The notes beneath the pieces are model-generated. The model had not been told where the DNA came from. It saw only the letters and a list, made by a program, of their open reading frames with translations, and searched no databases. From positions 1-64,000 of the forward strand of contig JAFXCH010000025.1 in assembly GCA_017516485.1 (NCBI GenBank): a stretch of 64,000 bases of DNA, given 5' to 3'. This document shows positions 44,858-54,390 of the stretch, piece by piece (positions within the stretch are counted from its first letter, which is position 1; each line of letters starts with the position of its first letter). The stretch comes from Clostridia bacterium (lineage in GTDB: Bacteria; Bacillota; Clostridia; Oscillospirales; Acutalibacteraceae). The position numbers were made by a program, and so were the translations under genes.

Positions 44858-45271
44858 TTAGTGGCAATCGCTGTTGCAAGATGAGCAGTTACCGCCACAG
44901 CTGTGCTCCTGAGGAGGCTCGCATGTTTCGGGATCCTCACCCTTGATGCACTCTGTGAGGATAGCTACGATGTAGTTCATCATTTCGTCGATATCCATTC
45001 TTGCCTTCTCGTAGTTGATCATATTCTGGTTGTTGAGAACCTTCTCACGAAGACCCATAAATTCCTCTTCGTATGCCTGGAGCTTCTGCTCGTTAGCATC
45101 CTCTTTGGAAGCCTCGTGCTGATAGCTCATGTGTGTAAGCTGCATTCTGCCGATAAGCTCGTTAAGCTCGTCGTCCTTCTCGTTTACTTCTCTTGCGGCA
45201 ACAAACTTGGCATATCTTTCGTCTGCCTGTATTGCCTTACCGAGTTCTCTTGTGAGTTTGATGATGTCCAT
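44858..45271 (-). CDS. YlbF/YmcA-family protein with Cys-rich tail
   Basis: A 137-residue helical protein of the YlbF/YmcA family. In Bacillus subtilis these form, with YaaT, a complex carrying iron-sulfur clusters that steers RNase Y and mRNA processing. Here the helical core (residues 1-110) is followed by a tail CEPPQEHSCGGNCSSCNSDCH with five or six cysteines and two histidines, consistent with cluster or metal binding. It lies next to miaB, as ymcA does in Bacillus. AGGAGAAGAAAAA precedes the ATG. Confidence 0.85.
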   Translation of the reverse strand: MDIIKLTRELGKAIQADERYAKFVAAREVNEKDDELNELIGRMQLTHMSYQHEASKEDANEQKLQAYEEEFMGLREKVLNNQNMINYEKARMDIDEMMNYIVAILTECIKGEDPETCEPPQEHSCGGNCSSCNSDCH

Positions 45272-45329
45272 TTTTTCTTCTCCTAAACATGAAAAATTGA
45301 TTATTTATAAAATCCCTGACTGTGGGTTT

Positions 45330-46748
45330 TTACCTTGAAATTTCACCGGATAAAATCCAGTTGCGTGCAGCAGTTACTTTGACCTGACAGAAACTGCCGA
45401 CAAGTGATTCATCACCGGGGAAGTCTATCATAACACTGCCGTCTGTTCTGCCTGAAAGGATACCGCCTTTATATTCTTCCGCAAGCACACGGTAGGTTTC
45501 GCCGAGCATTTTTTGACAACGCTTTGAAGCGATATTCTCCTGTGCCGATGTAAGCTCACGGAACCATTTACCCTTTTCTTCACGGCTTACAGGGTCAGGC
45601 ATTGAAGCTGCCTTTGTACCCTCACGGGGTGAATAGATAAATGTATAAAGCGAAGTAAAACCAACCTCTTCAATAAGCGAAAGAGTATCGCGGAATTCCT
45701 CATAAGTTTCACCGGGGAAGCCGACAATTATGTCACTTGTAAGACTAATATCGGGCATTACCTTACGGGCGTAAGCGATAAGTGAAAGATATTTTTCCCT
45801 TGTATAACCTCTGTTCATTTCCCCCAGCACACGGTCGTTACCGCTCTGACAAGGCAGATGGAGATGCTTGCTAACCTTTTCGCATTCTGCCATAGCATCG
45901 AGAAGCTCGAAGGTACAGTCTTTCGGATGAGAGGTCATAAAGCGGATTCTGAAGTCACCCTCTATTGCGTTGATTTCCCGCAGAAGCTGAGCAAAGCTCA
46001 TTTCATCACTGCCGCGATTGTATGAATTAACATTCTGACCCAGAAGCGTAATATCCTTACAGCCCGATGCGATAAGCCCGCGTGCTTCAGCAAGCACTTC
46101 TTCGCTCTTTCTGCTTCTCTCTCTGCCTCTTACATAGGGCACAATACAATAGCTGCAGAAATTGTTGCAGCCGTACATTATCGGAAGCCAGCCTTTGAAT
46201 GTGCCGTCACGGCTGACAGGCATACCCTCGGCAATATATCCTTCTGTATCAAACACGTCAAACACACGCTTGCCGCTACGAAGCACTTTATAAAGCAGCT
46301 CAGGCAGACGGTGATGCGAATGAGTACCGAAAACAAGGTTGACATAAGGATAGCTCTTTTTTATTTTTTGCCATACGTGCTCCTGCTGCATCATACAGCC
46401 GCAAAGCACAATTATCATATCGGGATTTTTTGCTTTCAACGGCTTGAGTGCACCGACATTACCGAAAACTCTGTCGTGTGCGTGCTCACGGATTGCACAA
46501 GTATTATAAAGCACAAGGTCTGCACGCTCGATATCCTCGGTAAAGCTGTATCCGATAAGACGAAGCCAGCCCTTAAGACGCTCACTGTCAGACACATTAC
46601 CCTGACAGCCGAATGTATGAACATAGGCAAGTTTTTTACCATTACCCATTCGTGCATCAAGCACGGATTTTGCCATAGCGGCATACTCACGCTGTTTTTT
46701 TATATCGTCAAAAGGCACGTCAAACCGACGCAAATCCTGCAGTGACAA
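45330..46748 (-). CDS. miaB: tRNA i6A37 methylthiotransferase MiaB
   Basis: A radical SAM enzyme that turns i6A37 into ms2i6A37. The 472-residue product has the three cluster cysteines of the N-terminal domain (TFGCQGNVSDSE, NTCAIREHA, CGCMMQ), the radical SAM motif CNNFCSYC in MYGCNNFCSYCIVPYVRGRERSR, and a TRAM domain at the end. It starts at TTG 46748, with GGAGGTAATCGC just upstream. First gene of the minus block that runs to the terminator near 30700; the 184-base gap upstream carries the iol promoter. Confidence 0.97.
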   Translation of the reverse strand: MSLQDLRRFDVPFDDIKKQREYAAMAKSVLDARMGNGKKLAYVHTFGCQGNVSDSERLKGWLRLIGYSFTEDIERADLVLYNTCAIREHAHDRVFGNVGALKPLKAKNPDMIIVLCGCMMQQEHVWQKIKKSYPYVNLVFGTHSHHRLPELLYKVLRSGKRVFDVFDTEGYIAEGMPVSRDGTFKGWLPIMYGCNNFCSYCIVPYVRGRERSRKSEEVLAEARGLIASGCKDITLLGQNVNSYNRGSDEMSFAQLLREINAIEGDFRIRFMTSHPKDCTFELLDAMAECEKVSKHLHLPCQSGNDRVLGEMNRGYTREKYLSLIAYARKVMPDISLTSDIIVGFPGETYEEFRDTLSLIEEVGFTSLYTFIYSPREGTKAASMPDPVSREEKGKWFRELTSAQENIASKRCQKMLGETYRVLAEEYKGGILSGRTDGSVMIDFPGDESLVGSFCQVKVTAARNWILSGEISR

Positions 46749-46885
46749 GCGATTACCTCCAAAAGGGACATAAAACCCTATTATAGTTTTTATATTATAC
46801 TATAAAATACTTAACAATACAAGTAAATTTATTTGATTTTTTATTATTTTTTTATTTAAAAAACATAGATTTTTGGAAGAGAAAG

Positions 46886-46894
46886 TGATATAAT
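46886..46894 (+). promoter_or_regulatory. Extended -10 promoter of the iol genes
   Basis: TGATATAAT: TG, one base, TATAAT. The -35 region (TAGATT, 17 bases upstream) is poor. It is 38 bases before the iolG ATG. Confidence 0.5.
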
Positions 46895-46932
46895 TTTTAA
46901 GAAAAATTTTTCCGTAACGGAGGTTATAAATA

Positions 46933-47946
46933 ATGAAACAGCTCAACATCGGCATCATCGGTGCAGGCCGTATCGGCAAGCTCCATGCACAGTCAATCTG
47001 CTACAATGTACCCACAGCAAAAGTACTCGGCATCACAGACGTGTACAAAGAGCATCTCCCTGCTCTTTGCGAAGAACTCGGCATTGAAAAAATCTACGAC
47101 AGCTACGTAGAAATGCTTGAAGATAAAGATATCGATGCTGTCCTCGTTTGCTCCTCCACCGATACTCATGCAGATATAGCAATTGCAGCCGCCAAAGCAG
47201 GTAAGCACGTATTCTGCGAAAAGCCCGTTGACCTTACACCTGAAAAGGTACAAGCTGTTATTGATACAGTAAAAGAGACAGGCGTTAAACTTCAGGTAGG
47301 TTTTAATCGCCGCTTCGACCATAATTTCGCAACAATCAAGAATATGATTAATAACGGTAAGGTCGGCGACGTTGAAGTTATCAAAATCACATCCCGCGAC
47401 CCCGAGCCGCCCTCAGCAGAGTACGCTGCAGTTTCAGGCGGTATGTTCGTTGATATGACAATCCACGATTTTGATATGGCTCGATTCATGGCAGGCAGCC
47501 CCATTACAGAGGTTTATGCAAACGCAACTTGTCTTGTTGATCCCGCAATCGGCGAAGCCGGCGATGTTGACACTGCTGTTATTTCACTCAAATTTGAAAA
47601 CGGTGCAATAGGCGTTATTGACAACTGCCGACGTGCAGCATACGGCTATGACCAGAGAGTTGAAGTATTCGGCAGCAAAGGTGCAGCTTGCGCTTCTAAC
47701 GACACACCCTCAAACGTTGTACTTATGGACGAAAACGGCTGCACAGGCGAAAAGCCGCTCTACTTCTTCCTTGAAAGATACATGCAGTCGTTCCGCGACG
47801 AAATGCTTCAGTTTGTTGATGCAGTGCTCAACGACAAAGAAGTACCCGCAAACGTTGATGACGGACTTGCAGCTATCGTTGTAGCACTTGCCGCAAAGAA
47901 GAGCGTTGCAGAAGGCAGACCCGTTAAGGTTTCCGAAATCTATTAA
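46933..47946 (+). CDS. iolG: Inositol 2-dehydrogenase
   Basis: Oxidises myo-inositol to scyllo-inosose with NAD. The 337-residue product has the Rossmann motif IGIIGAGRIGKLHA, the Gfo/Idh/MocA signature CEKPVDLT with its Lys, and FVDMTIHDFDMARFM with the catalytic Asp/His. The gene context (iolD, iolE downstream) supports the substrate, since many Gfo/Idh enzymes look alike. CGGAGGTTATAAATA precedes the ATG. Confidence 0.88.
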   Translation: MKQLNIGIIGAGRIGKLHAQSICYNVPTAKVLGITDVYKEHLPALCEELGIEKIYDSYVEMLEDKDIDAVLVCSSTDTHADIAIAAAKAGKHVFCEKPVDLTPEKVQAVIDTVKETGVKLQVGFNRRFDHNFATIKNMINNGKVGDVEVIKITSRDPEPPSAEYAAVSGGMFVDMTIHDFDMARFMAGSPITEVYANATCLVDPAIGEAGDVDTAVISLKFENGAIGVIDNCRRAAYGYDQRVEVFGSKGAACASNDTPSNVVLMDENGCTGEKPLYFFLERYMQSFRDEMLQFVDAVLNDKEVPANVDDGLAAIVVALAAKKSVAEGRPVKVSEIY

Positions 47947-47967
47947 TTGATAAAGGATTGATATATA

Positions 47968-49818
47968 ATGAAACTGACAATGGCACAGGCTCTTGTCAAA
48001 TTCCTCGACAACCAGTATGTCAGCTTTGACGGTGAGGAAACAAAATTTGTCAAGGGCATTTTCGGTATATTCGGTCACGGCTGTGTAGTAGGTATCGGCC
48101 AGGCACTCGAGCAGGGCGGCCATGACCTTACATACTATCAGGGTCACAACGAGCAAGGTATGGCTCACGCCGCTATTGCATTCGCAAAACAGAGTGACAG
48201 AAGGCAGATTATTGCCTGCACATCCTCTATCGGCCCCGGTGCACTCAATATGGTTACCGCTTGCGGCACTGCAACTGCTAACCGTATTCCCTTGCTTGTA
48301 CTTCCGGGTGATACATTCGCCTGCCGTCAGCCCGATCCCGTACTTCAGCAGATTGAACAGCCCACAAGCTACGCTACAACAGCTAACGATGCTTTCAAAG
48401 CTGTTTGTAAGTATTGGGACAGGATCGAGCGCCCCGAGCAGCTTATGACAGCATGTCTCAATGCAATGCGCGTGCTCACAGACTGGGCAGAGACAGGTGC
48501 AGTTTGCCTTGCAATGCCTCAGGACGTTGAGGGCGAGGCTTACGACTACCCTGAATATTTCTTCCAGAAGAGAGTATGGTACCTTGACCGCAGACCTGCA
48601 ACACGCAGAGAGATTGATGCGGCCGCAGAGCTTATAGATAACGCAAAGAAGCCGCTTATGATTGTAGGCGGCGGTGTCACCTACTCAGGTGCATGGCAGG
48701 CTGCTCAGTACTTTGCAGAGCGTTTCAATATTCCTATTGGCGAAACTCAGGCAGGTAAAGGTCAGATTCCGTGGGATTGCCCGCTCAATCTCAGCGGTAT
48801 CGGTGTAACAGGCGGTGCAGCCGCAAACGCTATTGCAAAGCAGGCTGACCTTATTATTGCAATCGGCACAAGGCTTACCGACTTCACAACCTGCTCAAAA
48901 TGGGGATTTAATCCCGATGCAAAAATACTCAGCATCAACGTCAGCTCATTTGACGCATTCAAGATGGATGCTGTTTCCGTTATAGCAGATGCAAAGATGG
49001 CACTGCTTGACCTTTCTGCGGCACTTTCACAGAAGTATTACCGCAGCGGTTGGGCTGATGAATTTGCCGAAGCAAAGGCAGCATATGTTGCTGAAATGGA
49101 TGCCTGCTACAGTGCAGAGCTCAAGGAAGGTCTTTCACAGACAAGAGCACTCGGCGAAATCAATAAGCGCATTGCACCCGATGCAATCGCACTCGGCTCA
49201 TCAGGCAGCCTTCCCGGCTGTATGCAGAGACTCTGGAGATGCACTCAGCCCAAGACCTACCATATGGAATACGGCTTTTCCTGTATGGGCTACGAAATCT
49301 GCGGCGCACTCGGCGCAAAGCTTGCCGCACCTGACAAAGAAGTATACGCAATGGTTGGCGACGGCAGCTTCCTTATGCTTCACAGCGAGCTTTACACATC
49401 AATTCAGGAAGGTGTTAAAATCAACGTAATGCTGTTTGACAACACCGGCTGGGGCTGTATTGAAAACCTGCAGAATTCTCAAGGCACTGACACATTCGGC
49501 ACACGCTTTACGGCACGCAACCCGATTACGGGTCTGCTTGACGGTGAGATTGTACCAATTGACTTTGCAAAGTGTGCAGAGGGTTACGGCTGTAAGACAT
49601 ACACAGCAACTAATATTGACGAGCTTATTTACGCTATTGAAGACTCCAAGAAGCAAACAGTATCGACACTTATCGATATCAAGGTTGCACACGGCAGTAT
49701 GAGCCACGGCTACGACAGCTGGTGGCGTGTAGGCGTTGCTGAGGTTTCAACAAGTGAAAAGGTACAGGCAGCTTACGAAGATATGGCAGAAAACATTGCC
49801 AAGGCAAGAGAATATTAA
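47968..49818 (+). CDS. iolD: 3D-(3,5/4)-trihydroxycyclohexane-1,2-dione hydrolase
   Basis: A thiamine-diphosphate enzyme that opens the ring of the inositol-derived diketone to give 5-deoxyglucuronate. The 616-residue product has the N-terminal ThDP domain ([18 protein letters not shown] with the catalytic Glu), a central domain, and the C-terminal ThDP motif [29 protein letters not shown]. The spelling [18 protein letters not shown] [15 protein letters not shown] is typical of IolD. AAAGGATTGATATATA precedes the ATG. Confidence 0.92.
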   Translation: MKLTMAQALVKFLDNQYVSFDGEETKFVKGIFGIFGHGCVVGIGQALEQGGHDLTYYQGHNEQGMAHAAIAFAKQSDRRQIIACTSSIGPGALNMVTACGTATANRIPLLVLPGDTFACRQPDPVLQQIEQPTSYATTANDAFKAVCKYWDRIERPEQLMTACLNAMRVLTDWAETGAVCLAMPQDVEGEAYDYPEYFFQKRVWYLDRRPATRREIDAAAELIDNAKKPLMIVGGGVTYSGAWQAAQYFAERFNIPIGETQAGKGQIPWDCPLNLSGIGVTGGAAANAIAKQADLIIAIGTRLTDFTTCSKWGFNPDAKILSINVSSFDAFKMDAVSVIADAKMALLDLSAALSQKYYRSGWADEFAEAKAAYVAEMDACYSAELKEGLSQTRALGEINKRIAPDAIALGSSGSLPGCMQRLWRCTQPKTYHMEYGFSCMGYEICGALGAKLAAPDKEVYAMVGDGSFLMLHSELYTSIQEGVKINVMLFDNTGWGCIENLQNSQGTDTFGTRFTARNPITGLLDGEIVPIDFAKCAEGYGCKTYTATNIDELIYAIEDSKKQTVSTLIDIKVAHGSMSHGYDSWWRVGVAEVSTSEKVQAAYEDMAENIAKAREY

Positions 49819-49836
49819 TTGAAAGGATAATGCAAA

Positions 49837-50730
49837 ATGCTTAACAAAGATAAAGTTTCACTTGCGATTGCTCCTATAGCATGGACAAACGATGATCTGC
49901 CCGACCTCGGTGCAGAAAACACCTTTGAGCAGTGTGTCAGCGAAATGGCACTCAGCGGCTTCAAGGGCAGCGAAATCGGCAACAAATACCCGAAGGACGT
50001 TGAAACACTCAAGCACAAGCTCGATGTCAGAGGTCTTCGTATCTGTAATGCATGGTTCTCCTCCCTCCTTCTCTCCGAAGGTTACGAAGCTACAATCGAA
50101 GCATTCATCAAGCACAGAGATTTCCTGCACGCACTCGGTGCAAAGGTAATAGGTGCATCCGAGCAGGGCAACAGCATTCAGGGTAAGCCCGTCAGTATTT
50201 TCGGTGAGAAGCCCGTTTACACTGACGAGGAGTGGGAGCTTATTGCAAAAGGCTTCAACGAAATGGGCAGACTTGCAAAAGAAAAGGGTATGTATTTTAC
50301 AGTACACCACCACATGGGTACAGGCGTACAGACAGAGGCTGAAATTGACAAGCTTATGGAAATCACAGACCCTGACCTCGTATACCTTCTTTACGATACA
50401 GGTCACCTTTCATTCTCGGGTGAAGACGCAATCGGCGTACTCAAAAAGTACGTCAACAGAGTTAAGCACGTTCACCTCAAGAGTATCCGTCAGAGCGTCA
50501 TTGACGAAGCTAAGGAAAAAGGCTACAGCTTCCTTGACGCAGTACGTGCAGGCTCATTCACAGTGCCCGGCGACGGCGACTTTGATTTCACACCCGTATT
50601 CGATATTCTTGCCGAGGCGGATTACGAAGGCTGGGTTGTTGTTGAGGCTGAGCAGGACCCTGCAAAGGCTAACCCCTACGAGTACGCTTGCATTGCAAGA
50701 AAGTATATTGCTGAAAAGACAGGTCTTTAA
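49837..50730 (+). CDS. iolE: Myo-inosose-2 dehydratase
   Basis: Dehydrates scyllo-inosose to the diketone used by IolD. The 297-residue TIM-barrel protein (xylose isomerase-like) has [15 protein letters not shown], characteristic of Iol[28 protein letters not shown] and HLKSIR, with [10 protein letters not shown] near the end. It completes a G-D-E set. iolB, iolC, iolA/J and an inositol transporter are not in the window. GAAAGGATAATGCAAA precedes the ATG. Confidence 0.9.
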   Translation: MLNKDKVSLAIAPIAWTNDDLPDLGAENTFEQCVSEMALSGFKGSEIGNKYPKDVETLKHKLDVRGLRICNAWFSSLLLSEGYEATIEAFIKHRDFLHALGAKVIGASEQGNSIQGKPVSIFGEKPVYTDEEWELIAKGFNEMGRLAKEKGMYFTVHHHMGTGVQTEAEIDKLMEITDPDLVYLLYDTGHLSFSGEDAIGVLKKYVNRVKHVHLKSIRQSVIDEAKEKGYSFLDAVRAGSFTVPGDGDFDFTPVFDILAEADYEGWVVVEAEQDPAKANPYEYACIARKYIAEKTGL

Positions 50731-50740
50731 AAATATCAAC

Positions 50741-50847
50741 AAATCCGCGAGAACATACATATGATATATGTATTTGCTGCGTTTTTGCCCACTCGAAGTA
50801 CCTTTTGTACTCCTTCGGAGCAAACAACGCAGCATCTCATCGGATTT
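50741..50847. repeat. Nested palindromic repeat element, 107 bp
   Basis: Ends AAATCCG/CGGATTT (50741-50747, 50841-50847). Two hairpins inside: ATACATAT/ATATGTAT (50755-50773) and a long one, 50775-50834, with TGCTGCGTT/AACGCAGCA outside and CGAAGTAC/GTACTCCTTCG inside. It lies between iolE and the PHP gene. The core matches elements at 6786 and 57847. Confidence 0.7.
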
Positions 50848-50899
50848 CTCGGTATTTTGTTTTACGATGTTTTATCCCCTTTTCGAAAGGTTGATTTAA

Positions 50900-51583
50900 A
50901 TGTTTTTATTTGATACACATGTACATACCGCAGAATCAAGTACTTGCGGCGAAATACCCGCAAAGGAAATGGTTGAATACTACAGGCAAAACGGCTATGA
51001 CGGCATAATCATAACCGACCACTTCAAGCCCTTCGGCGATGACAGACGCTACGGTCAGCTTGACTGGGAAGGCAGAGTCAACGGCCAGTGGCTCGGCTAC
51101 GAGCTTGCAAAAGAATGCGAAACCGACGACTTCACCGTGCTCAAGGGTGTAGAAATCCGCTTCAAGGACGACGAAAACGATTACCTTGTATTTGGCACAG
51201 ACAAGCAGTTTTACCTCGACCACCCCGAGATAACCGAAACAAGCCTTGAGCATTTCAGAAAGGTTATAAATGAGTACGAAGATATACTGCTCTTTCAGGC
51301 TCATCCCTTCCGCAACGGTATGCAAATTGTTAACCCCTACCTTCTTGACGGAATTGAGGTGTACAACGGCAACGCAAGCCACAACTCGCGCAACAGCATA
51401 GCTTACGAATGGGCAAAGCTTCACGGCAGAATGATGCTTTCGGGCACAGATAACCACGAGCCCTTCCGCTCAACACCCGGCGGCGTTTATTTTGAAGAGA
51501 GACCGACCGACGAAAAACAGCTTGTGCAGATGATAAAGGCACAGAAATATAAGCTTAAACTTCCCGGAGGCATAATCAAATGA
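50900..51583 (+). CDS. PHP-domain hydrolase
   Basis: A 227-residue single-domain PHP protein. Metal motifs: LFDTHVHTAESSTCGEIP (HxH), GIIITDHFK, KGVEIRF, LLFQAHPFRNG, and LSGTDNHEPFRSTPGG. The likely activity is phosphoester or related hydrolysis, with unknown substrate. Its stop overlaps the manA-like gene start by four bases, so they are cotranslated, and it follows the iol genes across a repeat element. A role in the sugar phosphate metabolism of this cluster is inference. Confidence 0.83.
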   Translation: MFLFDTHVHTAESSTCGEIPAKEMVEYYRQNGYDGIIITDHFKPFGDDRRYGQLDWEGRVNGQWLGYELAKECETDDFTVLKGVEIRFKDDENDYLVFGTDKQFYLDHPEITETSLEHFRKVINEYEDILLFQAHPFRNGMQIVNPYLLDGIEVYNGNASHNSRNSIAYEWAKLHGRMMLSGTDNHEPFRSTPGGVYFEERPTDEKQLVQMIKAQKYKLKLPGGIIK

Positions 51584-52674
51584 TATTTCCGCTTAAAATG
51601 AAAGAAAACCGTGTTTGGCGACTCTACTACGGCGGTAAGCTGATAGATAAGATGAGAGGCTACTCTTACGGCGACGGTGAGGACGGCAACTTCCCCGAAG
51701 ACTGGCTGGCAAGCGTAGTTGTTGCCGACAATCCCGACAGAGCCGACAAGCCCGAAAAAGAGGGACTCAGCAAAATCGAGACCGAAGACGGCGGTGAGCT
51801 TTATCTCAAGGATTTGATAGACTCTGACCCCGAGACATATCTCGGTGAAAAGCATATCGAGAAATTCGGTGTCAATTTCGGCGTGCTTACAAAATACCTT
51901 GATTCTGCAGAGCGTCTTCCGATTCAGGTACACCCCACCAAGGATGCGGCAAAAAGACTTTTCAACTCCGACTACGGCAAGACCGAGTCGTGGTATATTC
52001 TCGACAGCCGTGTTATTGACGGTGAAGAGCCTTACATTCTGCTCGGCTTCAAAAAGCCCGTTACTGCAGAAAAGTGGAAAGAGCTTTTTGACAAGCAGGA
52101 TATGGCAACGATGCAGGAATATATGCACAAGATTATTGTTAAGCCTGGTGATGTATACCTGATTACAGGCGGCACACCCCACGCAATAGGCTCTGGTTGT
52201 ATGCTGCTTGAGGTACAGGAGCCGACCGACTACACAATCAGCGTTGAAAAGTGCGATATGCGCGGCAACCTTATGCCCGACCACCTCTGCCATATGGGTC
52301 TCGGCTTTGAGAAGATGTTTGAATGCTTCGCATACGAAGACGTGACTAAAGACGAGCTTCTTAACAGATACGCTCTCACTTCTAACACGCTTGAAGAAGG
52401 TGACGGATTCAGAAAAGAGAGTCTTATCACCTACCGCGACACAACCTGCTTTGCACTTAACAGAATCATCGTTGAGAAAGCCTATGAGCGTAAAAGCAGC
52501 GGCAGAGCCTGCTGTATTGCGATAACAAAAGGCAGCGGCGTGTTCAAGGCAGACGGCAAGGTGCTCGAAGTAAAAGCAGGCGACTGCCTGTTTGAGCCTG
52601 CAAAAACAGTCGACTACATAATAGAAGCAAGCGAAACACTTAAAGTGCTCGAGTGTATGCCGCCGGAAATGTAA
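51580..52674 (+). CDS. manA: Mannose-6-phosphate isomerase, class I-like
   Basis: A 364-residue type I phosphomannose isomerase-like cupin. Zinc residues fit: IQVHPTKDAA (QxH), a Glu in TESWYIL, and GGTPHAIGSGCMLLEV (His). It should interconvert mannose 6-phosphate and fructose 6-phosphate, or act on a related aldose/ketose. The usual class I bacterial length is 310-390. In an iol-type cluster lacking IolB it could in principle act on an inositol product, which is speculation. A partial second copy of its 3' end lies at 54104-54328. A strong terminator follows. Confidence 0.85.
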   Translation: MIFPLKMKENRVWRLYYGGKLIDKMRGYSYGDGEDGNFPEDWLASVVVADNPDRADKPEKEGLSKIETEDGGELYLKDLIDSDPETYLGEKHIEKFGVNFGVLTKYLDSAERLPIQVHPTKDAAKRLFNSDYGKTESWYILDSRVIDGEEPYILLGFKKPVTAEKWKELFDKQDMATMQEYMHKIIVKPGDVYLITGGTPHAIGSGCMLLEVQEPTDYTISVEKCDMRGNLMPDHLCHMGLGFEKMFECFAYEDVTKDELLNRYALTSNTLEEGDGFRKESLITYRDTTCFALNRIIVEKAYERKSSGRACCIAITKGSGVFKADGKVLEVKAGDCLFEPAKTVDYIIEASETLKVLECMPPEM

Positions 52675-52680
52675 CACAAT

Positions 52681-52712
52681 AAAAAACCGCCTTGTTGAGG
52701 CGGTTTTTTATT
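52681..52712. terminator. Bidirectional terminator
   Basis: AAAAAACCGCCTT/AGGCGGTTTTTT between convergent manA and the lipoprotein gene. Confidence 0.92.
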
Positions 52713-52714
52713 GT

Positions 52715-53995
52715 TTAAGATGCTATATATTTGGGGCTGTTAATCAAAATCCATTCATAAAGGTAAGGGTTTTTCCACTCCGTACCGTCATCAAAAGTAA
52801 CAGCGCTTACAATACACTTATACTGTTCACATTCGGCACTGAAGAAAAGATCGGAAGTAAAACCCGACTGTTCATCGGGGGATAAATTTACAGTACCGCT
52901 AACTGTTCTGCTGTTTTTGCAATAATTGTTATAAGACGATGTGCTTATTGCATATCCGTTAGCATCATATTCCAGCACCATAAAATCTGCCTTGGAAATT
53001 GTTTTACCGGAAATGTTTTTGATTTCAAAATCAAAATCATCACTGCTTGAGTACGAATTATCATTATATTTTTCTGTCGAGACAATTGTAAGATATGGTG
53101 CTGTTTCTGCCTTCTTTGCCTCTTCTGCCATTGCGGCAATTTCAGCATTGTATTCCTCAACAGAGAAGTTACCCCTGGTTATTGCCCAGATTTCAGCATC
53201 GGGGTTACTCCATTTTTCGCCACTGTCAAATGTTATTGAGCTTATTACGCCCTTTACATAAGCTGTTGACGATTCCCAAGCACTTACAGCATCTTTTTCA
53301 CCGGCAAGCATATTGGCAGAGCTTATTTTCTGCCTCGAATATCCGTTGTCTATCGATAAACCATTGGCATCGTATTTGCGATAGATAATCTCAAAATCAA
53401 TTATTGTCTTACCCGAAATATTCTCAACGACAAAATATGCGCTATCGTCATAAACAAAAGATGTTGCTATATCAAGATACGGATTATCCTGTAAATCTGT
53501 TACTTCATTTGCCAGAGCTGATACATTTTTCTTGTAAGCATCAATATCAAAAGTATTTTTCGGAGTCTTTTCATATCGGTTCTTAAGTTCCCATGTGTCA
53601 TCCTCACCAAAGGTAACCGACGTAATCATAATATCAACATACACACTGTCCGAATCGAAAACGTATCCCTCTACACATTGCTTTTTACCCGGAGCAATAT
53701 TAACGGCATCCGAGCAAGTATGGGTATACGAATCGCCTATTACCTCACCATCGGAATCATAAGACGCATAAGCATAATCAAAACCTTTTACCGGTTTATC
53801 AAAATTGTTTTCAACAACAAAATAGAGGTGGTCGCCTTTGAGCATAGCTGCTTTGACAGTCAGAACATTACTCTCTTTTTCAGTTGTTTCAGCATTGACT
53901 TCTTTAACCGATTCATCCTTTTTGCTTTCTTTACCACAGGATGCTAAAGAAACGCAAACCGCAAAAGCACACAGTAATGCGATTAATTTTTTCAC
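52715..53995 (-). CDS. Lipoprotein with three FxLYD-like domains
   Basis: A 426-residue protein. The signal peptide ends in a lipobox (LIALLCAFAVCVSLASC, cleavage before Cys), so it is anchored outside the membrane. Three repeats of about 100 residues follow, each with YFVVEN(N/I)...K(P/T)..F(D/E)-type start, a YD(S/A)(D/N)G turn and ITSVTF/ISSITF/VSAVTF then W at the end. This resembles FxLYD/DUF5780-type beta domains, but the exact family is not certain. The start is GTG 53995 with CGGAGG upstream; an ATG further up lacks a site. Function unknown. Confidence 0.78.
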   Translation of the reverse strand: MKKLIALLCAFAVCVSLASCGKESKKDESVKEVNAETTEKESNVLTVKAAMLKGDHLYFVVENNFDKPVKGFDYAYASYDSDGEVIGDSYTHTCSDAVNIAPGKKQCVEGYVFDSDSVYVDIMITSVTFGEDDTWELKNRYEKTPKNTFDIDAYKKNVSALANEVTDLQDNPYLDIATSFVYDDSAYFVVENISGKTIIDFEIIYRKYDANGLSIDNGYSRQKISSANMLAGEKDAVSAWESSTAYVKGVISSITFDSGEKWSNPDAEIWAITRGNFSVEEYNAEIAAMAEEAKKAETAPYLTIVSTEKYNDNSYSSSDDFDFEIKNISGKTISKADFMVLEYDANGYAISTSSYNNYCKNSRTVSGTVNLSPDEQSGFTSDLFFSAECEQYKCIVSAVTFDDGTEWKNPYLYEWILINSPKYIAS

Positions 53996-54058
53996 GTCAT
54001 AACCTCCGTTTATTATATTTGTTACCACAATACAACAATTCTACTCAAAAATCAAGGC

Positions 54059-54111
54059 TTAAGCATTGTAGATTGCTGCCATATCCTCTTCTTCGAAGTT
54101 ATTTGCTTTGC
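54059..54111 (-). pseudogene. 3' remnant of an S51 peptidase-like gene
   Basis: Read on the minus strand: ANNFEEEDMAAIYNA then a stop. Bases 54077-54111 are identical to 55780-55814, the end of the intact peptidase gene (ANNFEEEDMAELYK). Only the last 15 or so codons remain, with a different final tail, so this looks like the end of a diverged second copy. Confidence 0.75.
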
Positions 54112-54328
54112 ACTTAACCGATACACCGTTGAGAAAACCTATGAGCGTAAAAACAGCGGCAGAGCCTGCTGTATTGCAATAACCAAGGGCAGCGGCGTAT
54201 TCAAGGCAGACGGCAAGGTGCTCGAAGTAAAAGCGGGCGACTGCTTATTTGAGCCTGCAAAAACAGTGGACTACATAATAGAGGCAAGCGAAACACTTGA
54301 AGTGTTAGAATGTATGCCCCCGGCATAA
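54104..54328 (+). pseudogene. Partial copy of manA 3' end
   Basis: Roughly 90 percent identical by eye to 52447-52674, the last 74 codons of manA, with the frame and a stop codon kept (ends ECMPPA rather than ECMPPEM). No start or ribosome site. It meets the S51 remnant in an 8-base overlap, TGCTTTGC, present in both parents. Together with the S51 remnant it fills the gap 54029-54340, which has no other gene. Confidence 0.85.
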
Positions 54329-54339
54329 TGCCGGTTATA

Positions 54340-54374
54340 ATACCTTTAAATTTGATAAACAAATTTAAAGGTAT
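54340..54374. repeat. Perfect 15-bp inverted repeat
   Basis: ATACCTTTAAATTTG, five bases, CAAATTTAAAGGTAT. AT-rich, no T-run that would make it a clear terminator. Confidence 0.7.
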
Positions 54375-54390
54375 AAAACGAGATAAGCAG

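Noticed and set aside
51487..52677. A 396-codon open frame antisense to manA
   Set aside because: manA has full zinc motifs and the expected coupling. The antisense frame is Cys/Phe-rich without any family sign.
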